The notes beneath the pieces are model-generated. The model was not told the DNA's origin. It worked only from the letters and a program-made list of their open reading frames with translations, and searched no databases. This document shows positions 22,734 to 34,936 of a stretch of DNA of 64,000 nt, in pieces; positions within the stretch are counted from its first letter, which is position 1; the number at the start of each line of letters is the position of its first letter. The DNA lies in the NCBI GenBank assembly GCA_030844895.1, contig CM061233.1, positions 65,835,656 to 65,899,655 of the forward strand, given 5' to 3'. This DNA comes from Ambrosia x helenae (taxonomy: Eukaryota > Streptophyta > Magnoliopsida > Asterales > Asteraceae). The translations under genes and the position numbers were made by a program.

Positions 22734-23640
22734 CACTACGCCAAAATGTGGCTTTAGCCACACATTTCCTAAAATCGTCCTGCCACACTTTTGATTGAAT
22801 GTGTGGCTATAGGTCATCTCTAACATTTGAAAAATTTCCAGCCCACTTTTCGCCACACATCTTACATATTCATGTGACCATTGTATAACAACTCAAAACA
22901 TTTAGCCACACTTTAAGGAAAAACTGTGACATTTACAAGTCACACTAAAAAAAGTGTGGCCAATTGTAGTCTAAGGCAACAATATTTATTTCAAGTGACG
23001 AAAAACTACAACTTCTTGAATTCTTTAGCCACACTTTAAGAAAAAACTGTGACATTTAGTAGCCACACTAGAAAAGTGTAGCCAAATGTGATTTACAACC
23101 ATAGTATTTATTTGATGTATGGCTAAAAGCTAGTACACATGGCCACATATATTGTTGTGTGACCAAAGACTAATCAATAACCACACTTAAAATTAAAAAA
23201 ACTTCATGTGGCTTTACATAAACATTCGTCACACCATCGACACTCTATTTATTTTTGTATGACGGAATGATAGCAAATGTCATGGAAAAATGTATGTGAC
23301 CAAAGTTAGACAATAGTCACAGTTAAAGTTGCAAAAAAATCATGTGTCTTTAACAATTAGTCACACTAATGTCATTGTTTATTTTCATGTGACGAAATGA
23401 TAGCAAATGTCATGGAAAAAAAATGTGTAACCAAAGGTTAGACAATAACCATAGTTAAAATTGTAAAATTTTATATGGTTTTATATAACTATTAGCCACA
23501 CCATCGTCACTAGGTTTTTTTTTTTTTTTTTTTTGTGACTTAATAATAGCAAATGTCTTGGAAAAATATGTATGGCCAAAGGTTAAACAATAGTTACACT
23601 TTTAATTACAAAATCTCATGTGGCTATATATACTACAACT
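22734..23640. repeat. Left subterminal repeat region of CACTA
   Basis: Many direct and inverted copies of GCCACACTT / AAGTGTGGC and AATAGCAAATGTCATGG. In CACTA elements such repeats are the binding sites for the TnpA protein. Confidence 0.75.
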
Positions 23641-24204
23641 TCCCTCTTGAAATATTTCTCTCTTAAAATTATAAAATTTCAATTTCCCTCCAAAACCTCC
23701 TCCCCAAATATTTCATCCTCTTAAAATTACAAAATTTCAATTTCCCTCCAAAAACTCCCCCCAAAAATATTTCATCATAAAACTCCCCTCTCAAATACTA
23801 CTCTCGTTAAAATTAATATTACGTTATTTAGCATAAATACACAAAAAAATATAAAATTGTAAAATTTTATTTATTATTTTAGTAATTTCTTTTCAAACTT
23901 TTATATATTTGTCTTTGTAACTAACTTAGGTAAGAATATACATAATAAATGCATCAATTTTTAAGTTTATGTGTTTTATCGTGACATAAAGGTACTAAAG
24001 GCTTAGATTGCGTTGTAATGAGTAAAGATGACATCGGAACCGAACCGGTACCTGTAATGGAAGTACGGGTCCTGAAAATGAAAGAATAGGGTACCGGTAG
24101 AAGTAGAAAATGAGCGTTAGGATAGAATACTTTGAAGGCTTGAACTGTTAGCGCTACCAAAAGTACTGCTGTTGAAAAACATAATAAACGGGTACCGATA
24201 CCGA

Positions 24205-25350
24205 AAATGGTCGTACATGTCTTAATAGACCGTATTGGTCCTTAATGTATCACAATGGACACTAGTAGATCCTATATGTCTTAATGGACTGTATTGGGCC
24301 TTTATGGATCACAATGGACATTAGTAAATCATATATGTCACTATGGGCCATATTGAGCATTAATGGATCATAATGGACAATAGTATAGCATATATGTCTT
24401 AGTGGGCCAAATTAGACCTTAATGAATCATAGTGTCTTAATGGGCCATAATGGGTCTTAATGGATCAAAATGGACAATTGTAGATAATACATGTCTTAAT
24501 GGACTAAATTGGGCTTTAATGGATCACAATGGACAATAGTAGATAACACGTGTCTTAATGGACTATATTAGGCCTTAATGGATCATAATGGACAATAGTA
24601 GATAACACATGTCTTAATGGACCATATTGGGCCTTAATGGATTAGAATGAAAAAAAAAGTAGATCATATATGTTTTATTGGGCCATATTGGGACTTAATT
24701 GATCACAATAGATAATAGTAGATCATGTATGTCTTGATGTACCGTATTGGGCCTTAAAGGACCAAAATGACAATAGTAGATAATACATGTCTTAATGGAT
24801 CGTATTGATCCTTAATGTATCACAATGGAAAATAGTAAATCATACATGTCTTAATGGACTATATTAGGCTTTAATGTATCACAATGGACAATAGTAAATC
24901 ATACATGTCTTAATAGACCATATTGGGCCTTAATGAATCATAATGAACAATAGTGGATTATATATGTCTTAATGGGCCATACTGCGCCTTAATGTATCAT
25001 ACTGGACAATAGTAGGTAATACATGTTTTATTGGACCATATTGGGCCTTAAAGGATCACAAAGGATAATAGTAGATCATACATGTCTTAATGGTTCATAC
25101 CGGGCCTTAATGGATCACAAATGGCAATAATAAATCAAAAAATATCTTAAAGGACGGTATTGGGCTTTGATGGATCACAATTGATAATAGTATATCATAT
25201 ATGTGTTTATGGACCGTATTGGGCCTTAATGGATCGTAATAGACAATAAGAAATGGTAGATCATATATGCCGTAATGGGGCTATATTCGACCTTAGTGGA
25301 TAACTACAACTATTAGTAGATTGTATATGTCTTAATGGTCCCATCAGGCG
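24205..25350. repeat. 59-bp tandem repeat array, about 19 copies
   Basis: Each unit contains ATGTCTTAATGGACC, TATTGGGCCTTAATGGATCA and CAATGGACAATAGTAGATCA. Spacing of the ATGTCTTAATG word is near 59 bp over more than 1.1 kb, with one shortened unit near 24432. The half units (CTTAATGGACC and CTTAATGGATC) resemble each other, so the array may have grown from a unit of about 30 bp. It lies inside the CACTA element. Confidence 0.88.
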
Positions 25351-25769
25351 TTAACAACAATATATACGTTTTTATAATTTTTCTTATTATTAATGAATTT
25401 ATTCTAAGAAAATATATATCGAGACGACATGTAGGGTAGTTCATATTTTCTATTTGGATTTTTTTGAAATATATATATGTATATATATATTTAAAATTAA
25501 AGATGACATGATGTCTCTATGGAGTCAGTTTTTTTATCTATTACATTTTTTTAAACTTTTTATTGAAAGGTGATGAAATATTTTAAATTTACCTAGAACA
25601 AAACGCGGGAACCACAACTTTGCAAAAAAAAAAAAAAAAAAAAAAAAAAGAGACGAAATCAAAGCTCATTTACCCAAAAACTCGTCTTCTCCTCGATACA
25701 ACCCTAAACACTACCAAAGGCTTCCTTCTCCTCAAAACTCTAAGCCCCTTACAAATATCCGAACACCAC

Positions 25770-25905
25770 CCTCCGCAATGCCACCACCACCGCCTCGGTC
25801 AAGGTGGTTTCGGTTCCATTTACCGCGGAACCTTAATTATTAACCAATACGTCGCCGTTAAGGTCATGGATGCTGGTTCTCTTAAAGGTGAACGTGTGTG
25901 GAGTT
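25770..25905 (+). pseudogene. Captured receptor-like kinase fragment
   Basis: The frame reads RLGQGGFGSIYRGTL then VAVKVMDAGSLKGER: the glycine-rich ATP loop (GQGGFG) followed by the VAVK lysine of a Ser/Thr kinase. Only this N-lobe part is present; the frame then ends. From memory it resembles kinases of the At4g25390 type, low confidence. A run of about 27 A lies just upstream (from 25623). It sits inside the CACTA element, so it is a transduplicated gene piece. Confidence 0.75.
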
Positions 25906-26299
25906 AAAGGAGTGGAAAATGGGGTTTCATGGTGTAATGATCTACTGATTATTATTTATTATTTATTAATTTCATATGTTGAAGATCTCAGGTTACGTTT
26001 CCATCATGTGCGTTAATTAGTTTGATTCTACAAAACAAAAATTGCACTTGAAATCATTAGGAGAACTCAAGTTTTCAAAGAATGAATTAGATAAAATATG
26101 AAAAAAACATGGGTTTGACAATAACCCTTTGTACAATGACAATCATTGTGAGAACTCAAATTCAAGATCTTTGCAATTAGCAAGCACATTGCACTGTTTG
26201 TATCCCTTTGTGTTGTTGTAGTGCTAGTTAATATTATTGTTTACTTAACTAGTATTTACATTTATATTTTCAATTTTGTTTTTTTTACTTACATAAAAG

Positions 26300-26462
26300 G
26301 TGGTTCTGTAGCATCAGGGGTGGAGTCGAATGGGGTTTTTCATCATAAGGAGTCTATTAGAGCAATTCGTTATGGCGCAAAGGACAATGTCTTTGTGTCG
26401 GCCAGAGACGGCAAAATGTTTAAGATTTGGGCTACGGATTCGTGGCTGTTCTTGTGTTCTGT
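26300..26462 (+). pseudogene. Captured WD40-like exon
   Basis: An exon-like segment with an acceptor (ACATAAAAG) at 26299 and a consensus donor GTAAGT at 26463. It reads ESIRAIRYGAKDNVFVSARD then GKMFKIW, the end pattern of a WD40 blade (VSARDGKMFKIW). A further acceptor at about 26565 opens a short frame to 26651 (SIEKKVSVVAIVTMA) that could be the next exon. The parent gene is not identified. Confidence 0.5.
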
Positions 26463-26651
26463 GTAAGTGTTTCCTTTACTACTATCTTTTTACTTGGTTT
26501 GAGCTCATCTTTAATATTATCTTTTAACTTCTTCCCATTGATATTAACTGGATTTAATCTTAATAGGTCAATAGAGAAGAAAGTGAGTGTAGTTGCCATA
26601 GTGACAATGGCCAGTTTGTTTGTCAACAGAGAAGAATTGTTGTTGAACTAA

Positions 26652-28800
26652 ATCAGTCCATTGAAAATCATCACCACTTCTTTCCCACTATTGTAGCATC
26701 ATTACTGGTCTGCTAAATGGTTAATCTATATTGTCTATAGCCCATGAACTATACATAAATGCTAACAAAAATGGGCCATTATCACTACTACATGATATTT
26801 AAGTAGTTAAAAGGCGGGTCGGGCTGGCTAACATGCCAATTAGCTCAATTCATAGGGTAAAGTATAAGTTTGGCAATTAGCTCAAGGTTATAGTTTATGT
26901 GCCATGTAACATTTTCAATACAAGCAGGATTAACACTTTGATGTCCGCCATGAGACAAAGAACTTGTTGTGGGTATTTGCTCAACAACAAGTCATAGTTG
27001 ATGTGGGTAAATTGAACCAAGGAAAGATAGCGCTGATCAATTTCTTTATTTATTGATCAAGGGAATGTGTTGATTAAACTGAAGTTTTAGCAGTGTTGAT
27101 GCAATTGTGCAGGAACGTGTTGATGAAACTGAAGTTGTGGTAGTGTTTTTGTGATGTCAATGGCAGGGGTTGGTGGGGCAGCAGCTTGGCAGAGGCGGTG
27201 TAGATTCTAAGGTAGACCAGTTTGAGATACAACACTATTTTAGGTGAGAAACGGTAGGCTGATATAGTGATATATGCAAAATGGATTGCTGTACCTATAT
27301 TATCAATTGCTTGAATAGAATAATAAAAGGTAGACTGTTAACAGACTAATACAACAATCAATATGCATATTTTAAATCTTGATTAATTGTAGGAATTATG
27401 ATTACTTTTAATTCATATAAGTGTTGATGTAGCCTTAGTGGCCTTTAAAAAGTGTAGATCCACCATGTCTGTTAAACTATTGTTGTTGTATATCTTGATT
27501 AGTTATAGGAATTTGATTATTTGCTGGTGCCAAATTTTGATGATTCAATTCTTTTTCCACGAGTCTACATTAGAAGCTTTATTGATGAAGTACAAAAAAT
27601 ACATCAGTCTATCATTTTGCATATATAGAATTTTTCATAAACTATTAATTACATGCTGTTTAGACTTTGAAGTAAGTTAGGGTTGTGTGGAACTAATTTA
27701 TAGAATTAGAATTTAGAAAACCATAAACAAACAAGCAACATATATATAACACAGTTTGCTCTATTTTTTTTTAGCTCTTATTGGATCAAATCCTGATGTT
27801 GGTGAGTTATTTTCTGGAACTTCTAAGTTAATTATGGTCTCTGTCATTTAACTTCATTCATGACATATTGAAATGGTTTCTTACTCTATTATTAAGGATG
27901 TTCTCTAGACTCTATTTATTTGTTTTGTTATGGTTTCTAATATTGTTGCTTGGTCAAAATGCACTTAATCTCCATGTAAGGATGGCATTTAAAATTTGTT
28001 TTTATATACTAGTCATTCGAGATTTGTCATCTAGGTGATTTGGGTATATGGTTAAAATTGGTAACTATTGGAAAGATGAAGAGCTTAAATGACAACTTGT
28101 ATTTAAGCATGGACTGGATTTGGATTCTTCATGGGACTTGGTCATATATGCAAAAGCGACACATGTAGGTAAGTTATATCCAAAGATGTATTAACTGTTG
28201 TATTGATTCTATTGAAATCTCATTAATTGTATGTTTGATGTTTATAGCTACTCGAGCACAAGAATCCTATTGAATGTTTTAAAGCGTTGCATTGGAAAGA
28301 AGGCATGAGATGGGTAAACCAGACCACATAGCAGGTGAGAAATGATTAAATATATAGTAGGGTTATCTTACACCATTTGGTTCCAAATTCCACCATGATG
28401 GGAGAAGATTAAGGGTAGCAGGCTGGCCATGCACTTTGGACCCCTATCGACCCGTTCACGCAAAAGGAAATAATTCTTTATACTGTTTTACAGTTTGCTA
28501 TGATGTTTTTTTTAGATACTCACTATAGCAATTCTACCCAACGGTGTATGGATGCAAATTTGCACCACCTTCAAGTCCGAAAGGAGTGAGTATATATGGA
28601 CCTAAAGAAAACAGCCTACAAATAGTTAATAAATTATGTGTACATTTAATTTCTTTGTGACTTTTGTAAATAGGTTTTGATTAGAAGTTTATGTATTTAG
28701 TATTTAATTTAAAACTTATGTATGGATTTTGACTTAGTATTGTTAATATCATTTGGTTTTTGGTTTTCTTATATTTACTGCAGTTTTTATTTTACCAAAA
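26652..28800. other. CACTA interior without recognised coding
   Basis: AT-rich DNA. A motif TGTTGAT(T/G)AAACTGAAGTT is repeated at about 27068 and 27119. No frame with a recognisable domain is present. Confidence 0.6.
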
Positions 28801-28829
28801 ATTAAAAATATAATGGGCGATTACATGGA

Positions 28830-29668
28830 AAATGGTCACATGAAACCACAATAAAATGTGTAGCTAAAGGTTAGTCAATAACCACACATACAATTACATT
28901 ATTTCATGTGGCTTTACATATATACTAGACACACCATCATTAGTTTGTTTTTGTCATGTGACGTAATGATAACAAACATCATAGAAAAAAACATTATGTG
29001 TGGCTGAAGGTTAGACAATAGTCACACTTAAAATTATTATATTTTGTGTGGCTTTACATACACATTAGCCACACAATTGTCACCTTGTTTTTTTGTGTGT
29101 GACGGAATGATAACAAACGTTTTGTGAAAAAAAATATGTGTGACAAATGGTTCATCAATAGCCACATTTAATATTAAAAAATTATGTTGTGTGTCTAGAA
29201 ATAGTTTTTTAGCCATAGTTACAGTACATTCATGTGACTATAGAATAGAATCGGCCACACTTACAAGAAATTCATGTGGCCATTAATATCTTTTTAGCCA
29301 CACTTAATGGACAAAATACTTGATTACAACAACCTTTTTACCACGCTTTTTTTTAATTGATGTGGCTAAAACAAAATTTTTAGTAAATTATGTGACTATA
29401 TAACAGAAATAGTCACACTTAAAATAATTTCATGTGGTCGTTGCTATACTTTAGCCACACTTAGCTGGGTAATGCTTGATTCTGGCAAGAAATACTGGTA
29501 CCCGATAGCCACACTTTTTGGTAGCTATGGCCACTAATGGCGAATGTGGCTGTATGATACCTACGATGACTCGACCTTTGGTCACACTTGACCTGGAAAA
29601 AATATGTGTGGCGAAAGGCATATGGTCACACTTTTTTGGTGTGGCTAAAGCCCATTTTTCACGTAGTG
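28830..29668. repeat. Right subterminal repeat region of CACTA
   Basis: The same TTAGCCACACTT-type words as at the left end, many copies in both orientations, up to the terminal repeat. Confidence 0.75.
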
Positions 29669-29671
29669 GAG

Positions 29672-31428
29672 GCCGCAAAGCACGCCTTGAAACACACTAG
29701 TTATTATTATTAGTTAACTCTTTAAATAGTATTCCCATAATATACAACCCGTGTATAGTTATCGTGCCCTGATAATTATCTATTACCATCAATTAATATC
29801 GAACAAAAATTATTTGATGACGCCATGATAATAATAATTATTCTCTAATAATTATTATATCATTCAACGCCTTAGACGATTCAATCTATTGTTTAATCAT
29901 TGTTTCTCTAAACAATCAACACCGACTATTCATAATAATCTAGACTAATCATAATTCGTAAACATAGTAATATAAATAAATGAGATTATAAATCTAAAAC
30001 AACATAAACACAACCAAACACTACTTATTGTTCACTATCACATAATTACTTATAAAAAAGAACATCCAAACACCCTCCATAGGGCCATAGTCGAACAATA
30101 TCCTGTCTCTTTCAAGTTAAAGGATTTGTTTAGCCAATTGCTTGATATCATTCAAGTCAACACAGTACCATAAAAAATGAAAAAGAACAATAAACACAAA
30201 AACAATAACACCGTAACATATTCAACAGAAAAAAAAACAAAGAACAATAAAAACAAAAAAAACATGCTTCATTCACGCACACAATAACCTATTCAACATA
30301 ATAGACCGTCATTACGTAATCAAAATAAACCCAGTTCATACCTTTCGATCGAATATGGAAGAAAATAGTTAGAAGGGATTAGATCCGGTTGTTTGTTCTG
30401 TCGATTGTTGATGAAAGAATGAATAATCAGCCCCAAACAGGGATTCTGTTTGTGTTTTGATTGATGATGAAGGCTAGTATTAAACGGAGAGAAACAGGGA
30501 TTTTGTGTTTCGATTGTTGATGAAGGGTACGATTAATCACTGAGAAACAGGGATTCGGTTGGCTTAGATGAAAGACATGGACTATTTGGATCTGATAGAT
30601 GTAAGATATTAGGGTTTGGGAGAGGGTAAATGAAAGGATTGGTTCTGCGTATGTTGATGAAAAAGAAAACGGTGAGCAGAGTCAAAGAAAAGGATGAAAG
30701 TTAGGGTTAGGATTAGGGCAGCTGTGTAGGTTTTGGAGAATGTAAACGCGTATGTGTGTTATATACCCGGGTCAAAAAAAATCCGGGTTATTATATGGGT
30801 TTGGATAGTAGTTTGGCTGATTGACATGTGTACTCTCATATTGAGGAGTTCTAGTATGGGGACAAGTGTCCCCCTAGCTACTCCTTTATTAGAAGAAGGA
30901 GATTAGATTTTGTGAGAAATAAAAAATGCTTAAGCTGCAAACTATTAAAAATTAAGGGTATAGTGAGTTTTAGTCTGATGAGTTTGAATTTAAATACTTT
31001 AAAAATACTTTGCAATTTGCTATAGCTAATGAACAAACCATAAAAAATGAAAAAGAACACGTGGTAGATTGGGGAAACCATGGAGAAACCAGAATTGATG
31101 CAAGGTGAAACATGGAGAAACCAAAATCGATGCAAGGTGAAACAAGTGGGTATCATAGAGTTTCAGCTGGATTGAAGAGGCTTTAGTTTTTTTTTTTTTT
31201 TTTTGGGGGGGGGGGGGTGGGGGTGTCTATCGCAACGATTGGTAAATGTTTGTGAAGGGTTAATGTGTATAACTTTATTTTTGTTTCAATTGTGTGTAGT
31301 TGTATCGATATATGTATGTTTCTTATATATAGGCTGAGGGGTGTATATGAAATTATGTGTAGGATCTGTGTTTTATAAGTTAACCATGAGATAATAATCT
31401 TCTTCGGCCATTGGTTTTTTTTATTTAT
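29672..31428. other. Host spacer with small tandem repeats
   Basis: It begins with the rest of SINE-like unit 5 (to about 29700). Around 30405-30560 three degenerate units share GAAACAGGGATT and GATTGTTGATGAAG. At 31079-31142 a 32-bp unit starting CATGGAGAAACCA is present twice. At 31187-31217 a T run passes into a G run. No gene is recognised. Confidence 0.6.
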
Positions 31429-32889
31429 TGTGACAACCTGCACCCTTCACTTTTCATAAATGTGCATAATTGGTTCCTCAACTATTTCAAAATTTTTATT
31501 TTTAACCCTCGTATTTTAATGGGACCAAAATTCACAATTTAATAAAACTTATAATTTTTATAAGTAAAAGTATGCACGTTTTATACTCACATCTACACCC
31601 GAGCACGTATGTTTCAGACCTTGATACTCAAAGCCCTTAATTTTCTGTCCTAAAACAACTTAGAAACAGAAGGAAACAAGTCTATAACTTAAAATTGATT
31701 AAATTAGAAAAATTATTTTTTTTAGCCCTCGCGGTCCGCTAAGACAGTCAAACAGTCAAAGTTCCAGTCAAAGTCCTAGTCAAAAGTCCTAGTCAAAGTC
31801 TTAGTCAAATTCCTAGTCAAATAGTCAATTCATCTTAAAACCTTACTTTATTGTGTTGACCAATTTTAAAGCCTAATTGAATCCAAAACTAGTATAAAAA
31901 CCCACCTATGACCCATTACACCTTGCACCTCTAAATCAATTGTTTCAATTCGATTAAACTCTCCCTCATACCTTTCTTCTAGAGTATATTACTTCTACAT
32001 TTGAAGCTTTGATTATAAGCTCTTGTAATTGGCGAATTGGAAACTTGATATTTTTTCCTATTTGGTTTCTTTTCTTCTAAATTGGACTGGTTTCGTTGTT
32101 GAATCTTTGGATTGCTCGCATTTTCACGCTCGCTTAGTCATCTAGTCATTTGGCGAAAGTGGGTACTTCCTATCCCCTTTTTGCTTTTATTCATTTTTGG
32201 GGTGTTACATGTACACTATTACAAATTACAAATACAAGTTTACATTTTCACAATACAATTCTAGTACTATGTGCATTTGCTTACAACGTGCTTTATGCTT
32301 AGACAATACATGTAGAATACATTTGTACTTAGTGAAATCATTAACATGGTACAAGCCGACCTTAACATTGGATAGCGCTATTGGATTGACAACCCGCCTA
32401 GGTTGATTCTCCCCCTTTTCATCGGAGAATCCGTGGTCATTGTTAAGTTATTATCCATTTATTGGATAAGTACACCGCCGTTCATTTAGTACATTTATAC
32501 AGTCACAGGATTGATTTCGCTCATTTGTATGATACATAGTTTACATAATTGCACTGTAGCCTTGCACTTGAATTGTATAACATTTTCCAACTTACTATAT
32601 GTATTAAATCTAGGAATGCTCACCAACATTTCATATGTTGACAAAACTTATTTTGTACATGTTTCAGGAGCAGTTTGATCTTAGTACTATAGCATTGGAC
32701 TTTAGTGTTTGCTTTTAATAAGTTATTTCAAATTTCATGTTTCGTTCAGACTTTTGTATTTTTCTCATTTCATCTATGTAAAACAATTTAAATTATTCAA
32801 TAATATATTTACATTTTAGTACCATGTGCTTTTGAACAATCTTCACTACGTGACACCTCGATGATTCCGCCATCGGTTGGGGTGTTACA
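31429..32889 (+). mobile_element. 5' LTR of a truncated gypsy element
   Basis: It begins TGTGACAACC and ends GGTGTTACA, followed by a PBS. It is homologous to the solo LTR at 5542/18419, including the TATA stretch AGTATAAAAACCCACC near 31890 and the end block CCGCCATCGGTTGGGGTG. An acceptor-like block CTCACCAAC, ATGTTGAC, TTTCAGG ends at 32667; the donor counterpart (AAA/GTGGGT at 32159) is weaker than in the other copies. No matching 3' LTR is in the window. Confidence 0.9.
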
Positions 32890-32892
32890 GAT

Positions 32893-32909
32893 TGGTATCA
32901 GAGCCATGG
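32893..32909 (+). other. Primer-binding site (iMet-tRNA)
   Basis: TGGTATCAGAGCCATGG, three bases after the LTR end. Confidence 0.93.
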
Positions 32910-33240
32910 TTATAGGGAATTAGGTTATTAGAATGCCTTTTAGCCTAGTCTATAACCAAGCTTACATTCACGAGTCCTCTCATGTTTCTTTCTCTTTATC
33001 CTATTATTTTCTTTCAAGATATTTTCGCTATGATTCTTTCTCGTTATTCTTTCGGTGTTTTGTTTAGAGAAGAAGATACTCGTATTTCACAAACGAAACG
33101 ATATCACCAAGTTAGGAGTGACATCCATACCTTGGTGATTAGTTTCACTCGTCTATATGTTATTTATCTTAGGAATATATCTTTGAGATAGGAGTGACAT
33201 CCACACCTCGGTGATTAGTTTCACCGACAGCCTAACCCGG
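32910..33240 (+). other. Truncated gypsy leader
   Basis: Leader sequence after the PBS without a frame. The block TAGGAGTGACATCCA(T/C)ACCT is present twice (33113 and 33189, 76 bp apart). No gag follows; the sequence runs into an unrelated host-gene fragment. Confidence 0.6.
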
Positions 33241-33273
33241 TCGCTTTTAGCGTTTCGTAACGAAACCGGTCTC

Positions 33274-33736
33274 GAATTCAAGTTTCTTCATTGTTGGGAA
33301 ATCGCCAAGAACCATTCAAAATGGGCGTACGTCCCCACTGCAAGCAACTCCGCAAAAAGGTCGAAAACAAATTCGTCAAGAAACCGTCAAACTGATCCTG
33401 AAAACATAGAAGCCGTTAATTTGGATGAAGACGAGTTTGAAGAGGAATTGAGTCGCCCACCCGGTCGAGATAAGTCAAAAAAGAGGGCGCAAAAATCTAC
33501 TGCCTCGGGTTCGGGTTCTGGATCAACCGGCGCCTACAACGCTGACTTGCAAGATTTAAATGCCACCATGATTCAGTTCAATACGATTCAAGAAAAAATG
33601 CTCGAGGAGAAAAAAAATATTCGCGAAGCGTTTGAAAAAAAGTTGACTATGAAAGAGCCAAAATTGTCTATCAAAGAGCAGCGCGAAAAACGCGAGGATA
33701 TGAAATTTCTCGCCATGAACACCGAGCATCTTCAAG
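33274..33736 (+). pseudogene. NAM-associated C-terminal domain gene fragment
   Basis: The frame reads FKFLHCWEIAKNHSKW, then an acidic linker, PPGRDKSKKRAQKS, a Ser/Gly stretch and a charged helix (EKKLTMKEPKLSIKEQREKR). This order is typical of the plant NAM-associated family (PF14303 type), proteins linked to Harbinger-type transposition. The N-terminal half is missing and the frame leaves the domain at about 33736, at a possible donor CAAGGTTTTA. It follows a gypsy leader directly, so the join is a chimera. Confidence 0.75.
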
Positions 33737-33834
33737 GTTTTATTTTATTTTTAATTACTTTTTCTCTATTTTTTTCCACAGGTAACAACATGACATGAGA
33801 CTGAGAAACAAAGTAAGTTTTCATTGGTAGTGAC

Positions 33835-33951
33835 CAGATGGCCCTTCTTAGAAGCCACAAAGAAAGGATGGCCATTAATGGTGGGTTATCTTCCATTGAT
33901 GCAGTTGTGGAAGGTGGTTCCACCTGTGAGCTATTTAGATGTGATGGTACT
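33835..33951 (+). pseudogene. Unidentified exon-like segment
   Basis: The frame DQMALLRSHKERMAINGG then AVVEGGSTCELFRCDGTG ends at a consensus donor GTAAGT. I do not recognise the parent gene. Confidence 0.35.
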
Positions 33952-34302
33952 GGTAAGTTTCTTCAAACCAATGCTAATTGCATTGATTTATAGTTGTGCT
34001 AATTGTTACTGTATACATCATTTTGAACATACTAACCGTATGCCTCGGGCTACTTAAAAGCCGTGAAGTTAAGTATGCCGTTTTTTTCACTTTCTACTAT
34101 ATCCATGTTAGGTTAAAAGTCTACCCTTTTTAGATGTTATCTTAACCTTTGTTTTAGAGGTCAAGGAATGAAAGGGTTTTTTTTTTGGTACTTCACTGGT
34201 AACTGTTTGCATAAAAAGTGCACACTTTTTGGTAATAATAATGAAAAAAACTCCTTAAAATCACTTTTTTTTTTGTCTCTCTAACTTAACTTTGAACCAC
34301 AA

Positions 34303-34384
34303 GGTTCCAAGAAAGTTCACCGGTAATGTTTCTTATTATTCGGTTCTTGTGAAAGTTGTGCCAAAAGATCAAAACTCAGATCAG
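34303..34384 (+). pseudogene. Callose-synthase-like exon fragment 1
   Basis: The frame contains YYSVLVKVVPKDQNSDQ bounded by AG on the left and a GT donor at 34385. YYSVLVK is a conserved stretch of plant callose synthases (glucan synthase-like), just before the EIYRIKLPG motif. Taken together with the next fragment the assignment is plausible. Confidence 0.5.
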
Positions 34385-34665
34385 GTACAACTTTCATTAC
34401 TCTTTTGAGCATAGTTGATCGCTTTTGACATATTTATCTACCTGTTGTAGCTATTATTATGAGGCATAACAACAAGCTTTGCTATTGGTTTTCATCAGCA
34501 ATTAAACCACTGTATAGAACATGATCAGTAAGTATATCATACACATTAGAAGGTCTGCTAATATTAAACATGAACTAGGTACTCTTGCTGCCTATAATTT
34601 AATATTACTTAGATCAGTCTCTTAGCAAGAACTGTATTTTTTTATAATTATATTCTTATCAATAG

Positions 34666-34770
34666 GTAAAGTACATGGAAGAAGCCTTTAAAATGAGGAA
34701 TTTGCTTAAAGAATATATTGTCAAACACAGTAACGGTCAACTTGGGAGTATATCATCATGTAGTCATAGA
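34666..34770 (+). pseudogene. Callose-synthase-like exon fragment 2
   Basis: After an AG acceptor (34664-34665) the frame reads YMEEAFKMRNLLKEYI, matching the conserved YLEEAFKMRNLL block of callose synthases downstream of the first fragment. Order and strand are the same as in the parent gene; the exons between are lost or decayed. Confidence 0.65.
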
Positions 34771-34936
34771 ATTATATTGTCAAAAGTAATTATATGATTC
34801 AAAAGTAATTAGGTTTTGAATTTTGACTTTTTTTGGTCAATGTTGCAGTGAGTAAATGTAACTGTAACAGAGCAGAAGTTGCTTTATCATATTTAAGGGA
34901 AAATAAGAATGGATTTGATGTTGATATAAGTGGAGC

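Larger units (their letters stand above)
22734..29668. mobile_element. Non-autonomous CACTA element (6935 bp) with captured exons
   Basis: Ends are CACTACGCCAAAATGTGGC at the left and, as reverse complement, CACTACGTGAAAAATGGGC at the right. GAG is duplicated outside (22731-22733, 29669-29671), the 3-bp duplication typical of CACTA (En/Spm). Both ends are rich in subterminal copies of TTAGCCACACTT and its complement. No transposase (TnpA/TnpD) frame is visible, so it depends on another element. The interior holds a long tandem repeat and pieces of host genes. Confidence 0.9.

Noticed and set aside
24205..25350. CRISPR-like array
   Set aside because: The regular 59-bp spacing comes from whole-unit tandem repetition without unique spacers, inside a plant CACTA element.
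25620..25660. Poly-A run as a sign of a processed retrocopy of the kinase
   Set aside because: The A run is 5' of the kinase frame on the same strand, so it is not a 3' poly-A tail; the run is more likely simple expansion.
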